A stretch of 64,000 nt of DNA. Source: Methylobacterium sp. R2-1 (GTDB lineage Bacteria; Pseudomonadota; Alphaproteobacteria; Rhizobiales; Beijerinckiaceae). This document shows positions 27,102 through 36,051 of the stretch, piece after piece. The stretch covers positions 62,001-126,000 of the forward strand of contig NZ_JACHWM010000005.1 in NCBI RefSeq assembly GCF_014191355.1, given 5' to 3'. The notes under the pieces were generated by a model. The model saw only the letters and a program-made list of their open reading frames with translations. It was not told the origin of the DNA and did no database searches. How positions within the stretch are numbered: position 1 is the stretch's first letter; every line of letters starts with the position of its first letter. The position numbers and the translations under genes were made by a program.

Positions 27102-28156
27102 GTGAGGCCGCTGGTCTCCATCCGCTTCTGCCAGGTGTTTGCATGCCGCCTGGTCGGCTATGCGTCGGTTTCTGACCTTCGATAACATGCAGCTAGGAGC
27201 GAGCTTTTGGAGCGAAGCTGGCATCCTCGCAGCGGAATTCGGCGACCTGCTGACCTGGCCAATAGGTTGAATGCATTTGCGGGCAAAGGCTGCAACGACG
27301 TCACAGTCGATGCTGCTCTCTATTGCCACTGACAACGAAGATTGTGAGCGATCCGTCGAACAGGTTGAGCCCAGCCAGGGCCACATCGCCGCGCTCCTCA
27401 TCGACCCTGAGGCATTCAAGGCAAAGGGCCGCCGCTCGAGCTTGGCCTCAAGAGCGTATATGACGGCAGCCGCCGGCAGGATTGCTCGGCCACCTCCATT
27501 GCAGCGGTGATGGTCCGCTTGCCCGGGTAGAGCCCAGTGCCCCCAGCAGCGCATGCAGTTGCCGCGGCCGCCTCAGACGACGTTCGGCGGTCGCCTGATC
27601 GGCATTACCGCCGGCTTCATCCTAGGCAGATGTCCGCCACAGGTGTTCCAACGACTTGATGCCAGCCCAGGATCAGGGCTCAGATGACCTCAGGCGCTGG
27701 GTCAGGCTTAGCTGGAACGCACTCGGCTCCGGCCGGGTCTTGACCGGCGAGCGGGGGTCGGACGCCGATGCATCGCCGCGCCACGCATCGGAACCCGCAG
27801 TGGCAAACAGGCCAGCACACTGACATCAGAGAAGAGTAACGAGGCGGCGCGTCGCAGCGGCATCGAGCTGTAAACAATCGTCGCACCACGCACCTCGTCC
27901 AACAATGTTTTGGACAAATGTGACTGCATTTGTGCCACATTTCGGTGAATCGCGTGCACTGCAACCGTGAATTGGACTTTCATTTGCGCTGTTTGATGCT
28001 GACTATATTCTCACATGGCCGCACTCAACTCGAATTTAACGAAAAATTTCGCAACCTTTTCGGCACCGCAGCAATTCACAGGGCGTCCCACCTGCCGGCG
28101 ATCCGAACAGATGCCGGTCGCGGAGCGACGCAATCCACGCGCCTGGAGTTGGCCTC
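27102..28156. other. Long intergenic region, no gene recognised; dyads at its right end
   Basis: Over 1 kb without a recognisable gene. Open frames at 27270-27510 and 27680-27980 have no resemblance I can name; stretches near 27480-27560 might be a very old transposase scrap but I cannot support it. The last 200 bases are AT-richer and carry nested inverted repeats before the polysaccharide locus. Confidence 0.4.
27914..27942. promoter_or_regulatory. Nested dyad symmetry upstream of the polysaccharide locus
   Basis: ACAAATG (27914-27920) pairs with CATTTGT (27927-27933). A second pair, AAATGTG (27917-27923) and CACATTT (27936-27942), overlaps it. The two alternative dyads lie about 215-240 bp before the first start codon. 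They look like a regulator binding site (LuxR- or CRP-like in size), but the regulator is not identified. Confidence 0.45.
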
Positions 28157-29911
28157 GTGTCCCAGCCTACCCTCACGTCTGCGGCCGAGCATCGCCATGG
28201 CCGGCTCATCCGCGTGTCGAGCGTCAGTCTTGCCTCGGTTCTGGCGATCCTGATCGGCACCTCAGTGCTTCCGCCTCTGGTGGCGGACCAGTCCGATCGA
28301 GCGGTGGTCAACGCCCCGGTCACACTGCTAACCGCCCCGATCGCGGGCGATATCGGGGACATCCCGGTTGCCGCTGGAGACAGTGTCGAGCGCGGTTCGC
28401 TGGTGGCCCAGATCACCAACGATCGCCTGGACCGCGCCACGGCGATCCAGCTTGCGGGGCGGGTCTCGGAACTGCGGGAGCGCGCGCTCGCCGCCGAGAA
28501 CAAGCGAACCTCGAACGAGGCCTATCTCGCTGCCCTCGACCGGGCGATCCGAGATCAGTCCGCACAGATGACGCAGGTTCTTCGCGCACAGGTCGAGGAA
28601 CTCAAGGCCAAGATTGCCTCGGCCAGCGCGTCGGGCGAGGAGAAGCGGGTGCTGATGGAGCGTCAGGTCGGCATGGTCGCTCGCGACGTAGCGAGCCCAG
28701 ACATGGTGAAGTCAACGACGCAGGCCTTCAATGCCGCGACCCAGGAGAAGAAGGCTGCGGAAGCCAAGCTCAACCAGAAGACAGTCCAGCTCGATGGACT
28801 GGCTCGTGGGCTGTTCCTGGGTGATGAATTGCGCAGCCTTGCCGACCTCTCACAGAAGCAGCTCTCCATTACTTACGACACACAGCGCCTCGCAATCGAG
28901 GAGAAAGAGCTGAAGGCCGCGATGGTCGATCAGCAGGCACTGCTGACGCGGGAGAATCAGCGCCTCGACAGATTGACGACCTCGGAGATCAAGGCTTCGG
29001 CCAAGGGCGTGGTCTACAACGTCAACGCGACGACCGGGCGGCACGTCGGAGCCGGCGACAGACTCGTTTCCGTCGTCGATTGCGAGCGCAGCTTCGTCGT
29101 CGCCATCTTCTCCTACCGCCAAGGCCAGAATCTGCAGGTGGGAAGCGTGGTCACGATCTCCGGCGGATCCGTTAGGGATCGCCGAGGCGTCGTCACGGAA
29201 ATCCTGCCCAAGACCAGCGACACGGTGGACGCGACCTACGCGGTGCCATTTCCGCAGACGGAGCGGCGCGAGCTCTACGTCCTCGTCAAGCCCGAGCCGC
29301 TCCCGGCCAGCGCTGCGGCATCCGAGAGTCCGGTGGAGGCGGCTTGTGGCGTCGGGCGCTGGGTGACGGTCACGCGAGCTTCGGGATGGGTGCCGTCGAC
29401 CTCCGTCGTCTGGCGCGATCTTGGTGACGGCGCGAGCGGGCTCATAACGAAGGTCGCTGCCGCCGCGCCCGATTTTGCGCAAACCGTGGCCGGCCAAGCC
29501 CGGGCCATGGTCTCCTCCGCAAGCAACGTTCTGAAACAGGTTGTCTCCGCTGGGACAGATGTCGCTGTCCCGGCGCAGGCCGGTCACGAAGTCCAGGTGC
29601 GTCCGGATACCGGAAACCCACCGGCCAGCGCAGCTTTTGGTAGAGACCGATCCGAGACCCAATCGGTAGCCAACGCGCCTGATCTATCCGTGGAGGGGCC
29701 GGCGGACGCGTCCTCGGCGTCCGGCGAGAAGGCCGCGACGGATCGCATGGCCCCGATCCCGACCCAGCCCTTGAGCGCAGGGAAGCAGCCTGCCGAGTTC
29801 ACATCCGACCGCCGCATTTCGATGCCGCCGCTCCCGCCGGCAAGGCCGAATTCTTTCCAAAGCGAGGCTCCGAGACAAACGGGTCGCACGGCACAGGAGG
29901 CACGCAGCTGA
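28157..29911 (+). CDS. HlyD/membrane-fusion-like protein of a polysaccharide locus (BgsB-like)
   Basis: 584 residues from GTG 28157. TM helix at about 20-42. A lipoyl half is visible in VVNAPVTLLTAPIAGDIGDI and its partner in SEIKASAKGVVYNVNATTG. The coiled coil between runs at about 100-280 and a C-terminal beta domain follows (SFVVAIFSYRQGQNLQVGS). The last ~150 residues are Pro/Ser-rich and disordered. In rhizobia a protein of this kind (BgsB) works with the glycosyltransferase BgsA to make a mixed-linkage beta-glucan; order and sizes fit here. The homology is inferred from architecture. Confidence 0.85.
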   Translation: MSQPTLTSAAEHRHGRLIRVSSVSLASVLAILIGTSVLPPLVADQSDRAVVNAPVTLLTAPIAGDIGDIPVAAGDSVERGSLVAQITNDRLDRATAIQLAGRVSELRERALAAENKRTSNEAYLAALDRAIRDQSAQMTQVLRAQVEELKAKIASASASGEEKRVLMERQVGMVARDVASPDMVKSTTQAFNAATQEKKAAEAKLNQKTVQLDGLARGLFLGDELRSLADLSQKQLSITYDTQRLAIEEKELKAAMVDQQALLTRENQRLDRLTTSEIKASAKGVVYNVNATTGRHVGAGDRLVSVVDCERSFVVAIFSYRQGQNLQVGSVVTISGGSVRDRRGVVTEILPKTSDTVDATYAVPFPQTERRELYVLVKPEPLPASAAASESPVEAACGVGRWVTVTRASGWVPSTSVVWRDLGDGASGLITKVAAAAPDFAQTVAGQARAMVSSASNVLKQVVSAGTDVAVPAQAGHEVQVRPDTGNPPASAAFGRDRSETQSVANAPDLSVEGPADASSASGEKAATDRMAPIPTQPLSAGKQPAEFTSDRRISMPPLPPARPNSFQSEAPRQTGRTAQEARS

Positions 29912-31122
29912 GGGCCGTCGCCGCCGCGCTCGCTCTCACGTTGGGGATGTCGGGTCCTGTCAGGGCAGATGATCTCGGGCGAGAGCTGTGCCGCGCTTTG
30001 TCCGGCGCCGTCGAGAGGACAGCGCCCGATGGAGACCCCGCTTTCCTCGCGAGCTACGAGCCCGGGCCGGACGAGAAGGAGGTTCCGCTACCGCTCCGCG
30101 GCACGGCCTTCTCCTATGACAACGCCCTGGCTGCCACGGTGCTCCTGGCCTGCGGCGACCTGCGTCGCGCCCGTCAGATCGGCGAGGCATTCCTGATTGC
30201 GATCGAGAGCGACCGCTCCTTCGAGGACGGTCGGGTCCGCAACGCCTATCGCTCCGGCCCTGTGCGCGAGCGTCCGGTCCTTCTCCCGGGCTGGTGGGAT
30301 GCCGCGAACAAGCGCTGGTCCGAGGACCGCTATCAGGACGGCACGGCGACGGGCAACGTCGCATGGGTTGGCCTGGCGCTGCTAAATCTGCGCGACGCGA
30401 CGCAGGACTCGCGCTTCGAGAAAGGAGCCAGCCGTCTCGCGGCCTGGATCCGCGCGCGTACTTCCCGCCACAACGCGCCCGGCTTCACCGGCGGGCTCGA
30501 CGGCTACGATCCGGGGCAAGCTTCGCTCACCTGGGCCTCCACTGAGCACAACCTCGACATCGTCGCCCTGGGGACGCGGCTCAGCAAGCCCGACGACCGG
30601 GCCATGGCAGCCTCTGCGCGGACGTTCCTCGACGCCGCCTTCGATGGGCAGGCCGGCTGCTTCCGGATGGGAACCGATACCAAGGGCCATATGCGCGGTG
30701 TCGAGGCGGTCGCCCTCGACACGCAGCTCTGGCCGCTGCTCGGCGTCGCCGACCCACCGGCAGCTTGGCGGCGCGCCCTAGCTTGTGCGACCGCGCGGTT
30801 GAGCGTGCCCGGCGGGTTCGATTTCAATGACGACCGCGATGGTCTCTGGGTCGAAGGGACCGCGCAGGCGGCGCTGACTTACCACTCTGTCCAGGACGAG
30901 GCCGCGGCGGGCGTCCTTCTGCAGACCCTTGCGGGCCAGCGCGCGCCGTCGGGCTGGGTCTACGCGAGCCGCGAGGCCCGGTTGACCACCGGTCTGCGTA
31001 TCGGGCCGGCAAGCACTGAGGACGACTTCTTCTACTTCCGCCGTCCGCATCTCGGCGCGACGGCATGGGCCGCGCTGGCGGCGCTGGGCTACAATCCCTT
31101 TACAGGACGACGCGTCCGATGA
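29908..31122 (+). CDS. Exported (alpha/alpha)-barrel-like protein, possible glycoside hydrolase
   Basis: About 404 residues. The sequence LRAVAAALALTLGMSGPVRA is an ideal signal peptide but begins at CTG 29908, not at a normal start. AGGAGG lies seven bases before that CTG, which overlaps the previous stop as CTGA. The first conventional starts (TTG 29941, ATG 29947) cut through the signal. The mature part is Trp/Ala-rich with repeated helix pairs (SYDNALAATVLLACGDLRRA; GNVAWVGLALLNLRDAT), like (alpha/alpha)6 barrels of polysaccharide hydrolases or lyases. Wedged between the fusion protein and the synthase, it may trim the glucan. Its stop overlaps the synthase ATG (ATGA). Confidence 0.75.
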   Translation: MRAVAAALALTLGMSGPVRADDLGRELCRALSGAVERTAPDGDPAFLASYEPGPDEKEVPLPLRGTAFSYDNALAATVLLACGDLRRARQIGEAFLIAIESDRSFEDGRVRNAYRSGPVRERPVLLPGWWDAANKRWSEDRYQDGTATGNVAWVGLALLNLRDATQDSRFEKGASRLAAWIRARTSRHNAPGFTGGLDGYDPGQASLTWASTEHNLDIVALGTRLSKPDDRAMAASARTFLDAAFDGQAGCFRMGTDTKGHMRGVEAVALDTQLWPLLGVADPPAAWRRALACATARLSVPGGFDFNDDRDGLWVEGTAQAALTYHSVQDEAAAGVLLQTLAGQRAPSGWVYASREARLTTGLRIGPASTEDDFFYFRRPHLGATAWAALAALGYNPFTGRRVR

Positions 31123-33077
31123 TGTTTCCCTCTCCCGGCGACACAGCCTCCGTGCTCGCGCTCTCCTTCGGCATCGCACTTGGGCTCTTCGCTCTCGCTG
31201 GCCTGCTGCGGCCCGAGCGCCCGTTTGATCGCCTTCTGTTCGGGGCGCTGACGGCCGCGCTCATCGCCACCTACGCGCGCTGGCGCTGGAGCGACACGCT
31301 GCCGCCGCTGACCCTCGAGGCCGGTGCCGTCTGGTCCTACCTTTTCTTCGGCGCCGAGATGGTGGCGGTGGTCTACACCCTGCTCTCGGTGGTCATCCTG
31401 CTGCGCTTCAAGGATCGCTCCGCGGAGGCCGATGCGGCCCAAGTGCGCCGCGAGGCGAGTGGCGATTGGCCGGCCGTCGACGTCTTCATCTGCACCTACA
31501 ACGAGCCGCGCGAGGTCGTGGAGAAGTCGATCCTGCCATCGCTGGCGATCGACTACGGACCCAAGACCGTCTGGGTCTGCGACGACACCCGCCGCGACTG
31601 GCTGCGCGACTATTGCGAGGAGGTCGGCGCCTGCTACATCACGCGCCCTGACAACAAGGGCGCTAAGGCCGGCAACCTCAACAACGCCTTGCGCCACACC
31701 GCTGAGCGGACCAACGCGCCTCTGATTCTCGTACTCGACGCGGATTTCGCGCCGCAGCCGGACATCCTCAAGCGCATGGTCGGCCTGTTCGATGATCCGA
31801 AGGCGGGGGTGGTGCAATCGCCGCAATTCTTCTTCAACGCCGATCCGATCCAGCACAATCTCGCCGCCTCCGACAGCTGGGTCGACGACCAGCGCATCTT
31901 TTTCGACGTATTCCAGCCGGCAAAGGACGCGTGGAACGCGGCCTTCTGCGTCGGCACCTCATTCATCGTGCGCCGCGACCGGCTCGGGGAGATCGGCGGC
32001 TTCCCCGATGCGGCGATCTGCGAAGATCTCAACCTGTCGCTCGGCATGTCACGCCGAGGCTACGAGACCCATTGGCTGAACGAGCGGCTGAGCATGGGCC
32101 TGTCGGCTGAGGGCCTCCCGGAGTACATCACACAGCGGACCCGCTGGTGCCTCGGAACGATTCAGATCGCGCTGCTCGCCGACGGGCCGCTTCGCGGGCC
32201 GGGCTATACGCTGATCCAGCGGATCCACTTCCTGCACGGTGTGCTGAATTGGGCCTGCAAGCCCTACATCGTGCTGATGCTGCTGGCCCCGGCGGTGTAC
32301 TGGATCGCCGGTCTGCCGGCCTTCGAGGCCGACGTGCTGTCCTTCCTGCGCTACGGCGTGCCCCCGCTCTTCGCCCTGTGGGCCTACAGCGGATGGGTCT
32401 CGCGCTCGCGCACACTGCCGATCTTCATGGAAGTGACCCACGCGATCAGTGCGCTCGCCGTGACCATGACGCTCATCCAAGCGGCCGTCCGGCCTTTCGG
32501 CCGTCCGTTCAAAGTCACTGAGAAGGGCGGTGACCGCACCGAGATGCGCGTCCGCTGGCGCATGGCCTCTGCGTTCGGCGGCCTCTCCCTGCTTTCAGCC
32601 TTCAGCATCATCTGGGCCTTCATCGCCCCGACCGCGCCGGCTGAGATCTCGGATATCGATTACTTCAATCTCGTTTGGGCCGGAGTGGCGATGGTGCTGA
32701 CCTTCATCTGCTTCCTCGTCTGCTTCGAACACCCGCGTGCCGATCCTGCATTCCGCTACGACGCCGACGCCTGGATCGAAGCTGGCGGGATCACCCGCCC
32801 CTGCCGCATCGCGACCCTATCGCCCGGCTTGGCGACGCTCGCCGGCGACGGCGAGACGGTCTCTGCACCGCGTGCGCCGCTCATCCTGCACATTCCGGGC
32901 ATCGGCGCGATCGACGCGGTCTCGAACACCGCAGGTCTTTCCCTTGATCCGACGCCTGAGCAGTACCGGGCTCTGGTCGTGGCCCTCTACTCCACCCCAC
33001 GCGACACCATCGCCCGCGCCGCCCGGTTCGCACCGGCCGTAGGCGGGCTGATCCGCCGGAGCCTCGGTCTCGGCTGA
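31119..33077 (+). CDS. Cellulose-synthase-like GT2 glycosyltransferase (BgsA-like)
   Basis: 652 residues. Two N-terminal helices precede a GT2 domain with DVFICTYNEP, DDT, the DAD motif (LVLDADFAP), CEDLNLS in place of TED, and QRTRWCLGT (QxxRW). Four or more helices follow. The C-terminal ~120 residues (RYDADAWIEAG, then CRIATLSPGLATLAGD) resemble a diverged PilZ-like cytoplasmic tail. The size and gene pair match rhizobial BgsA, a mixed-linkage beta-glucan synthase activated by c-di-GMP. Cellulose is an alternative product, though no BcsB/C/Z is present. ATG 31119 overlaps the previous stop. Confidence 0.92.
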   Translation: MMFPSPGDTASVLALSFGIALGLFALAGLLRPERPFDRLLFGALTAALIATYARWRWSDTLPPLTLEAGAVWSYLFFGAEMVAVVYTLLSVVILLRFKDRSAEADAAQVRREASGDWPAVDVFICTYNEPREVVEKSILPSLAIDYGPKTVWVCDDTRRDWLRDYCEEVGACYITRPDNKGAKAGNLNNALRHTAERTNAPLILVLDADFAPQPDILKRMVGLFDDPKAGVVQSPQFFFNADPIQHNLAASDSWVDDQRIFFDVFQPAKDAWNAAFCVGTSFIVRRDRLGEIGGFPDAAICEDLNLSLGMSRRGYETHWLNERLSMGLSAEGLPEYITQRTRWCLGTIQIALLADGPLRGPGYTLIQRIHFLHGVLNWACKPYIVLMLLAPAVYWIAGLPAFEADVLSFLRYGVPPLFALWAYSGWVSRSRTLPIFMEVTHAISALAVTMTLIQAAVRPFGRPFKVTEKGGDRTEMRVRWRMASAFGGLSLLSAFSIIWAFIAPTAPAEISDIDYFNLVWAGVAMVLTFICFLVCFEHPRADPAFRYDADAWIEAGGITRPCRIATLSPGLATLAGDGETVSAPRAPLILHIPGIGAIDAVSNTAGLSLDPTPEQYRALVVALYSTPRDTIARAARFAPAVGGLIRRSLGLG

Positions 33078-33599
33078 GCGGCTCCGCGAGCGGAACGTGT
33101 CGAAGCTTGCTGTAGGTGTGACGACACAATCAGCAATGGAACGCGCCTGATCCGAGATCCCAATTCCTATTGTGTGATGGGTGGATACCTCCTCCGGGCT
33201 GCGAGAATGGGCCGGTGGCATCGGGTACTGATGCGCGCCTGTCTGGAACACGAGGTTGCCCTTCGCGTCGATCGCCGCAGGCGGTGGGCTCAGCCCACTC
33301 AGCTTCGCATGACTGAGTGCGTCATTGGAGGCTGGCGCGGAGCCGCGTTGGCCGGAAGGCGAGAGCACATCCGCCTGATCGGCTCCAACCTGAGCAGACG
33401 AATGGCTAGGATGATTGACCTTAGCCAGTGGGTCAGACTCTCGGCTGCCCGTCGTTCGACGCGACCACTGATCGAGGACTGAAATTGACCTGTCCTCGAC
33501 CGAGAACTGCCTCTGGATCGGTTTCGCGGCCTTCGACGTTGCAGGGCCCGTACACGGGCCCTGCCCACCGAAGCCGATGTCGCAGGAGGCGAAGCCGCT
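33078..33599. other. Intergenic, no gene seen apart from a strong hairpin
   Basis: 522 bases. Frames of about 100 codons run on both strands but are not protein-like. The notable element is the perfect hairpin at 33541-33564. Confidence 0.4.
33541..33564. repeat. Perfect 10-bp hairpin with TACA loop
   Basis: GCAGGGCCCG-TACA-CGGGCCCTGC. The stem is uninterrupted and almost all G/C. It lies 37 bp before the start codon of the small gene at 33601 and has no T-run. It could be a Rho-independent-like stop for something upstream, an mRNA leader hairpin or a protein site. Confidence 0.6.
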
Positions 33600-33824
33600 A
33601 TGTCCGAAACGCTTTTCCGGGTGACGTTGGAGACCCGGGACGGGCGGCGTGCGCTTACCGCACCCACGGAGCGTGAGGCTGCGCTGATGGCCGAGTCGGT
33701 CATGCGCCGGTACGAGAGGGAGTCCCTCACCGTCGGCTTCAGCGTCGATTGCGCCGACCGCGAAGCAGGACGCCGCGTAGCCTTCTACCTGACCGACCTT
33801 GCACTTGAACTCGTACTTGCCTGA
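33600..33824 (+). CDS. Small hypothetical protein (74 aa)
   Basis: Starts MSETLFRVTLETRDGRRALT and ends DLALELVLA. AGGAGG ten bases before the ATG supports it. A beta strand pair, a helix (EREAALMAESVMRRYERE) and another strand are predicted by eye. No family recognised; the beginning (strand, charged turn with DGRR) recalls the two small proteins at 6.3 and 7.6 kb only vaguely. Confidence 0.6.
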   Translation: MSETLFRVTLETRDGRRALTAPTEREAALMAESVMRRYERESLTVGFSVDCADREAGRRVAFYLTDLALELVLA

Positions 33825-34929
33825 GACTGGAACGGCAGTACCGCCGCCGGCCAAGCGGTCTCCCTCAGAACCCTGGGCAGCGGACTCGGCATGCGAGAGA
33901 TATGCATTCCTGCCGGGTAACCATCTTGATGCCGTCACGCAGCCTATCTCAACGCTGCTCAGGGTGTTTGTGCAGAGTTCCCTCTATCGCGTCTACATTT
34001 CACAGCTTCCACCCATTGCGGACCAACGGCTCGCTGGCAGGATGGTGTTTTCCGTTCAGGAGTCGCGCGATGCCGGTCCTGCAGATACACGACCGACAGC
34101 CGTCAAGGTTCATCGTCGTGGACCCCGTCACGTGCTTACAATACTCGGTGAGCGGGCGCTTCGCGCTTCATGGCAGGTTGCTGGGGTCCCACGCTACAAT
34201 GAAACCATCTTCGGCACAGGTGACGAAGCGGGTGGTCGGCTCGAAGCGCTCGCCCAGTCGCAGACGCATGTACCAGGCACGCTCCTGAGCAAGCTGGTTC
34301 ATCAGACCACGCCGGTGATCTGGGGTGCATTCGCAGCCTACGAAATGGGGAAGGACGCACCATGGATCATAGTACGGGCAATCGATAGTTCGTGGTGTGA
34401 AGTAGAGACGGACGACGAGGAAGTTCTGGACCTTGTGAGTCGGAATGTCGCAGACGTCCGAGTGGACAGCTGAGGAGCGGCTTTCGGCCCATAACGGACG
34501 TCGTTGGTCGAACAGGATGGGGCCGTGCACGCGCGACGAGGCTTCTCTCGCGAAACCTCGTCGGCTGAACGACCCGCCCGCGCGTTCGTAGCAGACGAAA
34601 GGTCTGGCGTAAGACGTTGAACATGGCTGGCCCATCTTGCTCGGTCACGCTGGCGATGGCTTTTCGGAGACGATGCGCCGGCCCGGCGCAGCGGATGCCT
34701 CTTCCAGTTGGCCGAGCTGGCTCCTGTGGTCCGGGTCGAGGATGCGACGCACCTCAGCTCTAGGTCCGGTCAATCTGGTTGCCCAGCGCAACTTGCTCGG
34801 TAGACCGGCAATGCTATCCGGCCAACCCTTGCCGCCGGTAGCTGGCCCTTCAATGCTGGTTCGCCGCGAGTCTCGATCGGTGATGCCAGCGAACGACCGC
34901 GAGCCGGACGATAGGAGCATCGGCCAGCG
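33825..34929. other. Over 1 kb with no convincing gene
   Basis: Several frames of 70-220 codons overlap here on both strands; none shows a family pattern. The best candidate is a 72-codon frame at 34070-34288 (+) with AGGAG before its ATG (MPVLQIHDRQPSRFIVVDPV). I leave it uncalled because overlapping frames on both strands look equally open. Confidence 0.35.
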
Positions 34930-35304
34930 TCACCTCGTCGGCGGAGTCCGTGCGGTGAGCTTATTTCCGTCCGGATCGCGTAGGTAGGCAACGAAAGCCC
35001 CATTCGGACGCTCGGCGGGCGGGCTTTCGATCGCAGTGCCACCGTGCGTCGTGCCGGCCTTGTGCCAAGCGAGAACATGGTCGCGGCTCGCGGCGGCGAT
35101 GCCGATGGTCCCGCCGTTGGCCGCACTTGCTGGTTTGCCGTCGATCGGTTTCGTGATCATCAGCCGACCGCCTTCGTGCGAGTAGATCAACCTACCTCTC
35201 GCATCCATCTCGCCGGGCTCGCCACCCAACGCGACGAATGTGGCGTCGTAGAAGCTCCTGGCCCGCTCAAGGTCGTTGCTGCCGATCATGACGTGGGTGA
35301 ACAT
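34930..35304 (-). CDS. VOC (glyoxalase/bleomycin resistance) family protein
   Basis: 124 residues forming one glyoxalase-like beta-alpha-beta-beta-beta pair: MFTHVMIGSNDLERARSFYD, GRLMITKPIDGKPA, and the closing strand AFVAYLRDPDGNKLTA. The His near the N-terminus and Glu/Tyr metal-ligand positions are plausible but no substrate can be named. ATG 35304 has GGAGAGGA upstream. The frame continues to 35667 into an unrelated Hint scrap, which is not part of this gene. Confidence 0.9.
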   Translation of the reverse strand: MFTHVMIGSNDLERARSFYDATFVALGGEPGEMDARGRLIYSHEGGRLMITKPIDGKPASAANGGTIGIAAASRDHVLAWHKAGTTHGGTAIESPPAERPNGAFVAYLRDPDGNKLTARTPPTR

Positions 35305-35559
35305 GCTTCCTCTCCGAAAAGGGGTACAATGGGATAGCCGCAGCCGAGCACGGAGACGGGCGGACGGTTGCCGATGCCGGCAAGCTCGACAAGCTTGGCG
35401 CAGGATGGGCGCGAAGAATATGGTTGCGGCTTCGAGATTGGCTCGGCCGCGGGCGCCGTTGGCTGCGGCTACGACGGCTTCTAAGCTGCGCTGCCATCGC
35501 GCCAGCCAACTGCGCCCATAATTTTGCAGCCTCCGGGATGCCTTCAGCGTGAGTAGGAT

Positions 35560-35676
35560 TCGGCTTCCGATCCAAACCATCGGGCGAATCGCACCGGAGG
35601 CTGCCACGGCAACGTCGCCAGTCTGGATATCTTCGACCAACACCTCACCGCGGCTGGTACGAGTCAACGTCCCCGC
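35560..35676 (-). pseudogene. Hint-domain fragment
   Basis: A 39-codon piece reads GTLTRTSRGEVLVEDIQTGD, then VAVAASGAIRPMVWIGSR. That is the first two strands of a Hint (hedgehog/intein) domain as found in large secreted or autotransporter-like proteins. The usual Cys before GT is not in frame and the sequence leaves the family after WIGSR, so it is a scrap. Confidence 0.55.
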
Positions 35677-36051
35677 GACGGATCACAACGCGAGCGGGGC
35701 CAATCCGAGGTCGATCAGCGCGCCTTTTGAATAGACGTTGTTGCTGCAGAATACGTCGCCGGGAGCGAGGCTGGTTCCCTCTAAGTTAAGATCTATAATT
35801 ATCGACCTGCATGAGCGTGTGAGGCGTCACCTCTTTCTCGGCTGCAAAACCGTAAGATCATCGCTGGCGCCATCGGCAACGTCGGAAATCAAGCGCGGGT
35901 TAACCCCGCCGCTCCGAACACCGACCTTCGGCCCTGACCCAGGTGGCACCTCGGCGAACGATAACGCGGCCGTGTGCAATCTCAATGTTGCGACCGGGGG
36001 TGACGTACCTGACAACCGTGGCCCGGCAGCGCCACGCCACCAGAAATCGTT
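35677..36051. other. Intergenic, no gene recognised
   Basis: About 375 bases between the Hint scrap and the Rep-like pseudogene. A minus-strand frame and a plus-strand frame both cross it; neither is recognisable. A short AT-rich patch at 35775-35805 stands out. Confidence 0.35.

Noticed and set aside
25995..27554. Minus-strand frame of 519 codons
   Set aside because: It runs across the exported-protein gene and the 2Fe-2S subunit in the wrong frame and has no family pattern.
32817..33938. Minus-strand frame of 373 codons
   Set aside because: Overlaps the end of the glycosyltransferase and intergenic DNA; no motif, no ribosome-binding site.
34168..34635. Minus-strand frame of 155 codons
   Set aside because: Looked protein-like in part (FVTCAEDGFIVAWDPS), but plus-strand frames over the same bases are equally open and nothing matches a family.
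34645..34920. Minus-strand frame of 91 codons just after the VOC gene
   Set aside because: No ribosome-binding site and no recognisable feature.
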